Below, piece after piece: positions 57,877 through 64,000 of a DNA stretch of 64,000 nt. The stretch covers positions 1 through 64,000 of the forward strand of contig JAAVWC010000004.1 in the NCBI GenBank assembly GCA_023910675.1. The letters are read 5' to 3'. The position numbers and the translations under genes are program-made. The notes beneath the pieces are model-generated. The model saw only the letters and a program-made list of their open reading frames with translations. It made no database searches and had not been told where the DNA came from. This DNA is from Gemmatimonas sp. (lineage in GTDB: Bacteria; Gemmatimonadota; Gemmatimonadetes; Gemmatimonadales; Gemmatimonadaceae). Numbering within the stretch: position 1 is the stretch's first letter; every line of letters starts with the position of its first letter.

Positions 57877-58956
57877 GTGTAGTGTCGCCAAAGTAGCGTT
57901 GGCTTTGCCGACCTTCCTGAGAATCTCGCGCACCGTTGCGGTCCACACAAACGGTTCGGGGTTTTCGTTGCGATGATCGATGTACGCGGTGATCGTCGCG
58001 ATCAGGTGGTCGACACTCGTGACGGCGAGGCGGCGAATCTGGCGCTGCGTCAACTCGCCGAAGAACCGCTCGACGAGGTTCAGCCACGAGGCAGACGTCG
58101 GCGTGAAGTGGAAGTGGACCCGCGGGTTCCGGGCCAGCCACGCCTTCACGTTGGCGTGCTTGTGCGTGGCGTAGTTGTCGAGAATGACATGGATCGCGAG
58201 GTCTTTTGGCACGCTGCGGACGATCTGCGTGAGAAACACGAGGAAGTCCTCATGGCGATGCTGCGGGAGACATTTCTGCTGGATCCTCCCCGTCGCGACA
58301 TCCAACGCGGCGAACAGCGTCGTCGTCCCATGGCGCTTGTACTCGTGCGTCATCGTGCCGGCGCGCCCTTTCTTCATCGGCAAGCCGGGCTGCGTGCGAT
58401 CCAGCGCTTGAATCTGACTCTTCTCATCGAACGAAAAGACCACCGCCCGCTCGGGGGGATTCAGATACAGCCCCACGACATCGCGCAACTTCGCGACGAA
58501 CTGGGGATCGGTCGACAGCTTGAACTGCTTGACGCGATGCGGCGTGAGGCCGTGCGCGCGCCAGATCCGACTGATCGTCGCCGCATGATGGCCCGTCGCC
58601 GTCGCCATCAACCGCGTGCTCCAATGGGTCCCGCTTGGCGGGGCGGTCTGCAGCGTGCGCTCGATGATCGCCGTTTCGTCGGCGACGGAAATCTGCTTCG
58701 GTCGCCCGGCGCGCGGCCGATCCGCGAGCAGTCCCGTCAGTCCCTCGGCGGCATAGCGATCCAACCAACGCGAGACGGTCGGTCGCGACACGCCCAACTG
58801 CACACAGATCGCGCTGCCCGCGTCCCCGGCCGCGGAGGCCAGCACGATCTGCGCGCGCTCGACCACACGCTGCGCCGTCGTGCGCGCCCGAACCAGGGCT
58901 TCCAACCGGGCGCGATCACCACGGTGCAGCGCGATCTTCCGAATAGGCAGTGGCAT
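57874..58956 (-). CDS. IS630-family transposase 1
   Basis: A 360-residue DDE transposase. The N-terminal HTH (SAICVQLGVSRPTVSRWLDRYAAEGLTGLL) is followed by a second DNA-binding part (GTHWSTRLMATATGHHAATISRIW). Catalytic residues: first Asp in VFSFDEKSQ, second in VILDNYATHKH and Glu in WLNLVERFFGEL. The frame is intact from ATG 58956. Likely active. Confidence 0.95.
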   Translation of the reverse strand: MPLPIRKIALHRGDRARLEALVRARTTAQRVVERAQIVLASAAGDAGSAICVQLGVSRPTVSRWLDRYAAEGLTGLLADRPRAGRPKQISVADETAIIERTLQTAPPSGTHWSTRLMATATGHHAATISRIWRAHGLTPHRVKQFKLSTDPQFVAKLRDVVGLYLNPPERAVVFSFDEKSQIQALDRTQPGLPMKKGRAGTMTHEYKRHGTTTLFAALDVATGRIQQKCLPQHRHEDFLVFLTQIVRSVPKDLAIHVILDNYATHKHANVKAWLARNPRVHFHFTPTSASWLNLVERFFGELTQRQIRRLAVTSVDHLIATITAYIDHRNENPEPFVWTATVREILRKVGKANATLATLH

Positions 58957-59015
58957 GACGAACAAGATGCCACGTGCGGTCGTATTATGCACGCTATTTC
59001 TGCGACACTACACTA
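57875..59015 (-). mobile_element. IS630-family element 1
   Basis: The ends are inverted: TAGTGTAGTGTCGC at 57875 and its complement GCGACACTACACTA ending at 59015, with TA at both borders as expected for IS630 target duplication. It carries one transposase gene on the minus strand, whose stop codon TAG includes the left-border TA. Length 1141 bp. Confidence 0.93.
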
Positions 59016-59036
59016 GCGGGATCAGGGCCTGGATTA

Positions 59037-59218
59037 TGGCCACCGCCAGTCGGTGGGCTTCGACCGGCGCCGGCGTCGGCTCCGCGCTGGGCGCGGGCGT
59101 CGGCGACTGGTGGGCAGGCGACTTCGTGCGTACTCTTGGCACGGGGGGTGTCTCCTATTGCGGCGCGAATCCTGGCTGGGATCAACGCTGCAGTATGGAG
59201 GCACCACCCAACTTTTAA
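59037..59218 (+). CDS. Small ORF at the IS630-1 border
   Basis: A 60-residue frame: a Gly/Ala-rich first half (GAGVGSALGAGVGDWWAG) and a C-terminal half with two Cys (VSYCGANPGWDQRCSMEAPP). It resembles neither the IS nor the restriction system. It may be the tail of a gene cut by the IS630 insertion, or a small secreted peptide; the Gly-rich part recalls some bacteriocins, but no leader is seen. Reality uncertain. Confidence 0.3.
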
Positions 59219-59258
59219 CTACACTCGGGACAGACCCACCGAACCAATACAAAGCTAA

Positions 59259-60110
59259 ATGCTTGACGAAACAAAGTCCGCGAAGAGAGACAGCGACGAT
59301 TTTCGCGCCATTGTCGAGGTCAGAAACGAGATCGATGCCAGGCTCCGTAAACAGAGTACAACGCGCGAGGCCTTCTTCGGGGGACTCATCCGAAGAGCGA
59401 TCGACGAGGTCTTAAGCTTAGGCGAGAAGCGATTCAGTATTGAGCAGCTTGAATCGCCGGAAAAGACCTACGTTGGAACAAGGGTCGAGATGCTGGTGCG
59501 AGATGAGCTCGACGTCGGTCGTGGATCTCGCGCTGACGCGCAGATCGCAGGACATGAAGTTGATATAAAGTGGTCGAAATCTCTATCGTGGATGATCGGT
59601 CCGGAGAATCTCGGCACGGTGTGCCTGGGCATCGGTACAGACAAAAGCGGCGAACTTTTTAGCGTAGGGCTATTCGTCCCGCACAGGGACCTAGTGCGAC
59701 CTGGAAGCAACCGGGATCAGAAGCTCTCCCTCAGCACAAGCTTCTACAGGGAACGGGTCGAATGGATCGCTCAGCGGCTGCCGACACCCCCGAACTTCTT
59801 TGCTGCTCTCGATGCAGAAGTTCGCGAGGACATTCTCAGCCAATCGAGTGCACAGAGTCGACTCCGGCGCCTGGCGGAGCTTGTACCTAACGTGCCCATT
59901 CCCAGATCGGCGATAGAGTTCGCGTCGCTCAACAAGGACGATCCCCTGCGTCGCGTGCGGAAGGACGCTGCGAGACGGACGCCGCCGCTAGGCGATATGG
60001 TTTGTCTGAGCGAGCGGTACGGCAAGGAAGCGCTCGAGAAGCTGGGTGTAACGCTCCCGCCAGGACATTTCTACTTCGTGCACAAGTCACGCATAGATGG
60101 TTCGAAATGA
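59259..60110 (+). CDS. NaeI-type restriction endonuclease
   Basis: A 283-residue protein matching NaeI (type IIE). The blocks EKTYVGTRVE and IAGHEVDIKWS align with NaeI EKTHMGTLVE and IAGVQVDCKFS. The catalytic set Glu77, Asp93, Asp102, Lys104 has the same spacing (16, 9, 2) as NaeI Glu70, Asp86, Asp95, Lys97. A second domain follows with LRRLAELVPNVPIPRSAIE and VRKDAARRT, like the NaeI allosteric DNA-binding domain. It should cut GCCGGC-like sites, but specificity is inferred. The partner methylase gene is 99 bp downstream. Confidence 0.9.
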   Translation: MLDETKSAKRDSDDFRAIVEVRNEIDARLRKQSTTREAFFGGLIRRAIDEVLSLGEKRFSIEQLESPEKTYVGTRVEMLVRDELDVGRGSRADAQIAGHEVDIKWSKSLSWMIGPENLGTVCLGIGTDKSGELFSVGLFVPHRDLVRPGSNRDQKLSLSTSFYRERVEWIAQRLPTPPNFFAALDAEVREDILSQSSAQSRLRRLAELVPNVPIPRSAIEFASLNKDDPLRRVRKDAARRTPPLGDMVCLSERYGKEALEKLGVTLPPGHFYFVHKSRIDGSK

Positions 60111-60163
60111 CTGAACCAACGTGCTCTGGATTCAAGTTCAGATCGCCTCTATCTTTTTACGAC

Positions 60164-60181
60164 AATAGAGCGCCCTCTATT
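60164..60181. promoter_or_regulatory. Palindrome before the methyltransferase
   Basis: AATAGAG and CTCTATT pair perfectly around CGCC, 28 bp upstream of the methyltransferase ATG, with another CTCTAT ~18 bp to the left. A site here could let the methylase or a regulator time its own expression against the nuclease. No controller (C) gene is present. Confidence 0.5.
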
Positions 60182-60209
60182 ACCACCCGCTACATCGGAA
60201 TCGCCTGAC

Positions 60210-61199
60210 ATGGAAGCACTGCAATCACTCGAGATCTGCGCGGGCGCGGGCGGCCAAGCTCTCGGAATCGAGCGTGCTGGCTTCGAGCATGTCGCCGCGG
60301 TAGAGATTGAGTCAGTGGCATGTGAAACGCTCAGCCTCAACCGGCCGAAGTGGAATGTCCTTAACCGTGATGTTCGGGGGCTTTCTGGAAGTGACTACCG
60401 TGGCGTCGATCTCTTCGCGGGTGGCGTCCCTTGCCCCCCTTTCAGCGTAGCAGGGCGGCAGCTGGGCGAGAACGATGAGCGCGATCTGTTCCCAGTGGCT
60501 CTGCAGATTGTCGAAGACGCCAAGCCACGTGCGGTCATTCTAGAGAACGTACCTGGCCTTGCGACCGCTAGATTCTCGGACTACCGGGAGAAAGTGTATG
60601 CGAGGCTCTCTCGACTTGGATACACAGTGTTCTGGCAGCCATTGAACGCGTGCAACTTTGGTGTGCCACAGCTGCGGCCTCGCTTTGTGCTCGTAGCGCT
60701 ACGCGGCACGGCTGCCAAGCGATTCGTCTGGCCAAATCCCATTGGATCTCCGCCGACTGTTGGCGAGGCGCTTCATGACCTTATGGCCGCGCGTGGATGG
60801 AAAGGTGCGTCGGCGTGGGTCGAAAGGGCTAACGCGATCGGTCCAACGCTGGTTGGCGGATCGAAACTCCACGGCGGCCCAGACCTCGGTCCCAGCCGCG
60901 CGAAGGCAGCGTGGAGTTTGCTAGGTGTGAACGGCGGTGGCATCGCAGACGCCGCGCCTGATAGCGATTTCCCAATCGACGGTGTACCGAAGCTGACTGT
61001 TCGCATGGCTGCCAGGATTCAGGGCTTCCCTGATTCTTGGCAAATCTCCGGACGCAAGACTGCCGCATACCGCCAAATCGGTAATGCGTTTCCGCCGCCA
61101 GTGGCGGAGGCTGTCGGTCGTTCCGTGCGAGCTGCTATAGTCGGCTCAACGATACGTGCTGAGAAGGCTTCAGAGCGGCGGCTTCTCGTCGGTTATTAA
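60210..61199 (+). CDS. DNA (cytosine-5) methyltransferase of the NaeI-type system
   Basis: A 329-residue C5 methyltransferase. Motif I LEICAGAGGQALGIERAGF, motif IV GVPCPPFSVAG with catalytic Cys75, motif VI ENVPG (Glu112), motif VIII QLRPRFVLVAL, and motif X RQIGNAFPPPVA are all present. It would protect the host sites cut by the preceding nuclease. The last codons (LLVGY-stop) lie in the left end of an IS630-type element, so its stop codon TAA comes from the IS and the original C terminus may have been slightly different. Catalytic motifs are intact. Confidence 0.93.
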   Translation: MEALQSLEICAGAGGQALGIERAGFEHVAAVEIESVACETLSLNRPKWNVLNRDVRGLSGSDYRGVDLFAGGVPCPPFSVAGRQLGENDERDLFPVALQIVEDAKPRAVILENVPGLATARFSDYREKVYARLSRLGYTVFWQPLNACNFGVPQLRPRFVLVALRGTAAKRFVWPNPIGSPPTVGEALHDLMAARGWKGASAWVERANAIGPTLVGGSKLHGGPDLGPSRAKAAWSLLGVNGGGIADAAPDSDFPIDGVPKLTVRMAARIQGFPDSWQISGRKTAAYRQIGNAFPPPVAEAVGRSVRAAIVGSTIRAEKASERRLLVGY

Positions 61200-62313
61200 C
61201 CCGGCCACTAAACACGTGCCATTCTAGCGGCGGTGTGTTAGGTGGTTAGGGTGACGCACATCGACGCGCGGACCCTGCCCCCAGCAGCCCAAGAGGAGAA
61301 GCGGCGCACGGCCGTGCGGCTGCGTGAGCAAGGGCAGACCTTCGTGGCGATCGCCGCGACGTTGGGCGTGAGTCGGGCGATCGTCGCGACGTGGTGGAAG
61401 CGGTACGAGGCCGGCGGGGAGGAGGCGTTGGTGTCCGGCATGCGCGGGCGTCGCGTCGGGGCGCAGCGTCGGCTCACGGCGCGCCAGGAAGCGGCCATCC
61501 AGCGCGCGATCACGGATACGACGCCCGATCAGTTGAAGCTGCCGTTCGCGCTGTGGACGCGCGCGGCGATTGCGCAGCGCATTCAGCGGCGCTACGGCAT
61601 CGCCCTCCCGGTGCGGACGATGGGCCACTACCTCGAGCGCTGGGGCTTCACCGCGCAGAAGCCGCTCAAGCGGGCCTACGAGCAGCAGCCGGAGGCGATC
61701 GCGCACTGGTTCAAGACGGAGTATCCGCGGATCAAGCGCCAGGCCGTGGTCGAAGACGCCGAGATCTACTGGGGGGACGAGACCAGCTTGAGCACGAGCG
61801 ATCCGCGGGGGCGCGGCTTCGCGCCGCGGGGCCGCACGCCGGTGCGCCCGATCCTCTCCCGTCGGCAATCGGTGAGCTACGTCTCGGCGATCAGTAACAC
61901 CGGCCGACTGCGCTTCATGGTGCTCAAGAAGGCCATCGATGCCCCCACGCTCATCACGTTCTGCCTGCGCTTGTGCAAGGATGCCGCCCGCAAGGTGTAC
62001 CTGATCCTGGACCATCTCAACGTACACAAAGCGGCCACCGTCAAAGCGTGGCTCGCGGCCAACGCGGCGCGGATTGCGGAGTTCTACCTGCCGTCGTACT
62101 CGCCGGAACTGAACCCCGACGAGTACCTCAATGGCGATCTGAAGGTGCAAGTGGCGCAGCGCGTGCCGGCGCGGGACAGCGTGGCCTTGGAGCGCACCGC
62201 TACCGGACGCCTGCGATCGCTGCAGCGCCGCCCCGCGCAGGTCCAGAAGTTCTTCCGTCATCCGCGCGTGCAGTACGCCGCCTGATGCTTACTGTTTACT
62301 GGCCCAAGTAATA
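61194..62313 (+). mobile_element. IS630-family element 2
   Basis: Ends share TTATTA plus GGCCA-N-TAAACA in inverted orientation (61193-61214 and 62293-62314), with TA at each border. The left border is inside the methyltransferase stop region. The element has one transposase gene on the plus strand. It differs from IS630 element 1 in sequence and ends, so they are different IS types and not a simple composite transposon. Confidence 0.85.
61242..62285 (+). CDS. IS630-family transposase 2
   Basis: A 347-residue DDE transposase. HTH domain (RLREQGQTFVAIAATLGVSRAIVATWWKRYEAGGEEAL), then a winged-helix region (LPFALWTRAAIAQRIQRRYGIAL). Catalytic set: Asp in YWGDETSLSTSD, Asp in LILDHLNVHKA and Glu in YSPELNPDEYLNGDLK (Asn/Pro-Asp-Glu). 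GTG at 61242 is used as start; a second GTG nine bases later is an alternative. Frame intact. Confidence 0.93.
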   Translation: MVRVTHIDARTLPPAAQEEKRRTAVRLREQGQTFVAIAATLGVSRAIVATWWKRYEAGGEEALVSGMRGRRVGAQRRLTARQEAAIQRAITDTTPDQLKLPFALWTRAAIAQRIQRRYGIALPVRTMGHYLERWGFTAQKPLKRAYEQQPEAIAHWFKTEYPRIKRQAVVEDAEIYWGDETSLSTSDPRGRGFAPRGRTPVRPILSRRQSVSYVSAISNTGRLRFMVLKKAIDAPTLITFCLRLCKDAARKVYLILDHLNVHKAATVKAWLAANAARIAEFYLPSYSPELNPDEYLNGDLKVQVAQRVPARDSVALERTATGRLRSLQRRPAQVQKFFRHPRVQYAA

Positions 62314-62351
62314 AGCGACGCCCCCGGATCCGGTGGCGTCGCTTGTGTTTT
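62313..62351 (-). terminator. Strong hairpin at the IS630-2 right border
   Basis: AAGCGACGCC and GGCGTCGCTT pair perfectly over a 12-nt loop with further GGATCC pairing, and are followed by GTGTTTT on the plus strand and TTATTACTT on the minus strand. It probably ends transcripts from the small gene at 62783-62472, and could also stop read-through from the IS. Confidence 0.7.
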
Positions 62352-62471
62352 GCGACTGTCCCGATCGTGCCACCAAGGCGGAATCGCCCGAACAGCGCTT
62401 ACGGCGAACCCGAACGGAATTTCTGGCAAACAGCGCCAAGAGTTGCGGAGGCCGTCAGTCGGTTGTACGGC

Positions 62472-62783
62472 TTACTTCTTCTCCATCGCGTCGCGCACGT
62501 CGAGCAGGATCTCGAAGTACAATTGCTCGCGCCGATACGAAAAGTCGAGCGCGGCCATCTGCGCCGGATCGCCGGTTTCCTTGGCGCGATCGAACGCTTC
62601 GCGGTACATCTCTTCGAGGTTGCTCAGAATCCGTTCACGGCTACGCGACATACGAAAGGCCTCGAGGGCTTTGAAGGTCAGGCGGGGCACGACGTCATCC
62701 CGGGTCTCGACACTTTCTTCCGTATCGAAGAACTTCGTGAGCCGCTCGAGTACGAGACGGCGTCCCTTGTCGGGAAGGTTCAC
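62472..62783 (-). CDS. Small conserved-looking protein
   Basis: I take the GTG at 62783 as start, giving 103 residues (VNLPDKGRRLVLERLTKFFDT to YFEILLDVRDAMEKK). It is mainly helical and rich in Glu, Arg and Lys, with no family I can name. It is divergent from the HNH gene, with start codons ~20 bp apart. Longer upstream frames lie inside the HNH gene and are unlikely. Confidence 0.5.
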   Translation of the reverse strand: MNLPDKGRRLVLERLTKFFDTEESVETRDDVVPRLTFKALEAFRMSRSRERILSNLEEMYREAFDRAKETGDPAQMAALDFSYRREQLYFEILLDVRDAMEKK

Positions 62784-62803
62784 AGGAAACCGGGAAAGAG
62801 CAC

Positions 62804-63211
62804 GTGGGAAATCGCTCCGACATCTTTGCCCGTGACGGCTACCGCTGCGTGTACTGCGGGCTCGTGCACGAACCGGACGACCTGAGCGTCGACCACGTCC
62901 AGCCCCGGATGCGGGGTGGCGACGGGTCTCCCGGCAACCTAGTAACGGCTTGCAGGGGCTGCAACACGCGCAAGGGGAGCACCCCCCTGGCGGCCTTTCT
63001 GACGGCCGAGCCGGCGGCGCGCCGGAACTTCTTTGCGCTGGCGCGGTATGTATGGCCACGGCACTTGAAAGCGGTGGCCGAGGAGCTTGCGCGCCGGGGT
63101 GTGGTGACCGCCCCTACGGAGCTCGTGGAGGGGATCCGGGGGCTGCGCAGCTCCGAGGCCATCGCTAACTTGCTGCAGCAGCAGGACAACTCAGACTCCG
63201 AAGGGGAGTAG
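62804..63211 (+). CDS. HNH endonuclease-family protein 2
   Basis: A 135-residue protein, GTG start, GGGAAAGAG immediately upstream. HNH core: FARDGYRCVYCGLVHEPDDLSVDHVQPRMRGG and NLVTACRGCNTRKGS, with two CxxC zinc pairs, the DH dipeptide and Asn. The C-terminal region (AAFLTAEPAARRNFFALARYVWPR) resembles the tail of the HNH protein at 22961, so both belong to one subfamily. Role unknown; such proteins may be stand-alone nicking enzymes or defence proteins. Confidence 0.88.
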   Translation: MGNRSDIFARDGYRCVYCGLVHEPDDLSVDHVQPRMRGGDGSPGNLVTACRGCNTRKGSTPLAAFLTAEPAARRNFFALARYVWPRHLKAVAEELARRGVVTAPTELVEGIRGLRSSEAIANLLQQQDNSDSEGE

Positions 63212-63417
63212 CCACGCGGGCGGACCGGCAACGGACCCGCTCGTGCGGCCGGATCGTCAAGACTGTCGCGGCAACGCGGCACGGTCCGGTCGGGTGATGT
63301 TTGCATCAGGCGAGACCTTCACACGCAACAGCTTTGGCCGTGCACCGGCCCGGTCTGTGTCGTGCGAAGGCTCGCCGTTTTTGCATACGTCCCCGTACAC
63401 CACAGCAATCCACCACG
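63212..63417. other. Intergenic region upstream of the HtpX-like gene
   Basis: These 206 bp contain no gene; the promoter of the HtpX-like gene should lie here. No clear -10 or hairpin was identified. Confidence 0.4.
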
Positions 63418-64000
63418 ATGAACAACGTCAAGGTTTTCGTTCTCATGGCCGGTCTTACCGGCCTCGTCATGGCCATTGGGCAGCTCGTCGGCGGCGGCAC
63501 GGGCGCGATCTTCGGCTTGCTCATGGCCGCCGGTATGAACCTGTTCATGTACTGGGGCTCGTCGAGCATGGTGCTGCGCTCGTACAACGCGCAGGTCGTG
63601 AATGCGCAGCAGGCCCCAGAGCTCTACGCCATGGTCGACCGACTGCGCCAGCGGGCGGGGCTCCCCATGCCCACGGTCGCCATTGCGCCGCACGATCAGC
63701 CCAATGCCTTCGCCACGGGCCGCAATCCGGAGCACTCGGTCGTGTGCGTGACCGAGGGGCTCATGCGCATGATGTCGAAGGACGAACTCGAGGGGGTCAT
63801 TGCGCACGAACTCGCGCACATCAAGAATCGCGACATGCTGCTGCAGACGATCGCGGCGACCATGGCTGGCGCCATCGGCAACATCGCGCAGTTCGCCATG
63901 TTCTTTGGCGGCGGTGACGACGAGGACAGCGTGAACCCGGTGGTGGCGATCGCGATCATGATCATCGGACCGGTCATCGCCATGGTCATTCAGTTTGCCA
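63418..64000 (+). CDS. HtpX-like M48 metalloprotease (3' partial)
   Basis: The first 194 residues of an M48 membrane protease. Two N-terminal helices (VFVLMAGLTGLVMAIGQLVGG and IFGLLMAAGMNLFMYWG) are followed by the conserved block LPMPTVAIAPHDQPNAFATGRNPEHSVVCVTEGLM, the zinc motif HELAHIKNRD, and the start of a third helix. These enzymes degrade misfolded membrane proteins. The gene runs off the window edge. The ATG at 63418 begins MNNVKVFVLMAG, as in HtpX proteins. Confidence 0.93.
   Translation, partial: MNNVKVFVLMAGLTGLVMAIGQLVGGGTGAIFGLLMAAGMNLFMYWGSSSMVLRSYNAQVVNAQQAPELYAMVDRLRQRAGLPMPTVAIAPHDQPNAFATGRNPEHSVVCVTEGLMRMMSKDELEGVIAHELAHIKNRDMLLQTIAATMAGAIGNIAQFAMFFGGGDDEDSVNPVVAIAIMIIGPVIAMVIQFA

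Noticed and set aside
59037..59218. Bacteriocin gene
   Set aside because: The Gly-rich stretch is suggestive, but there is no leader, processing site or immunity gene, and the ORF abuts an IS border; listed only as a doubtful small ORF.
57875..62313. Composite transposon carrying the restriction system
   Set aside because: The two IS630-type elements differ in transposase and end sequences, so they cannot move as one unit by matched ends.

Overview
This is a GC-rich bacterial chromosome segment that looks like a member of the Gemmatimonadota (Gemmatimonas-like). That placement is inferred from the gene content: many secreted S9, M14, M1 and amidase-type hydrolases whose signal peptides end in AQ, a TonB/TonB-receptor envelope, a cobalamin-dependent ribonucleotide reductase under a cobalamin riboswitch, and a HupE / M1 peptidase / DUF6702 trio. 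No rRNA or tRNA gene was found to confirm it.

Layout. 1-8.2 kb: a partial SPFH/prohibitin lipoprotein, two tandem arrays of a ~120-bp palindromic repeat around a four-helix-bundle (S23/IVP) gene, an ABC ATPase relic, and a likely zinc-uptake operon (AztD-like lipoprotein, ZnuD-like receptor, two lipoproteins). 8.2-12.3 kb: a class A PBP and glutamine-dependent NAD synthetase. 12.3-16 kb: a minus-strand cluster of beta-propeller lipoprotein, thioredoxin-like lipoprotein, Cys-rich secreted peptide and ABC exporter; I consider it the best candidate for an undescribed system. 16.2-18 kb: a decayed IS3-family element and a frameshifted HTH gene. 18.2-31 kb: HupE, M1 peptidase, DUF6702, creatininase, HNH, HIT, a fused E1 dehydrogenase, a broken DUF4412 gene and a GntR-ABC operon. 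31-40.5 kb: an S9 peptidase, a cupredoxin-like protein, an ECF sigma/membrane pair, and the riboswitch with nrdJ. 40.5-47.3 kb: a cyanophycin locus with synthetase, a companion Mur ligase, cyanophycinase and isoaspartyl dipeptidase. 47.4-57.3 kb: secreted M14 peptidase, VTT protein, TonB, and an operon of S51 peptidase, diheme cytochrome and amidase. 57.3-62.3 kb: a NaeI-type restriction-modification system between two different IS630-family elements, one of which abuts a truncated metallo-hydrolase. 62.3-64 kb: a small ORF, an HNH protein and a partial HtpX-like protease.

The most striking non-coding feature is the load of intergenic inverted repeats. At least four unrelated families (here A-D) occur: 105-120-bp palindromes as two tandem arrays plus a near-perfect singleton (A), 40-46-bp palindromes centred on TGATCA just after stop codons (B), three ~330-bp long inverted repeats built of CAGTCGGGG-type units (C), and a long inverted repeat of GGAGG-rich units (D). 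Several decayed genes (ABC ATPase, DUF4412, HTH, IS3 orfB, metallo-hydrolase) show the region is actively remodelled.
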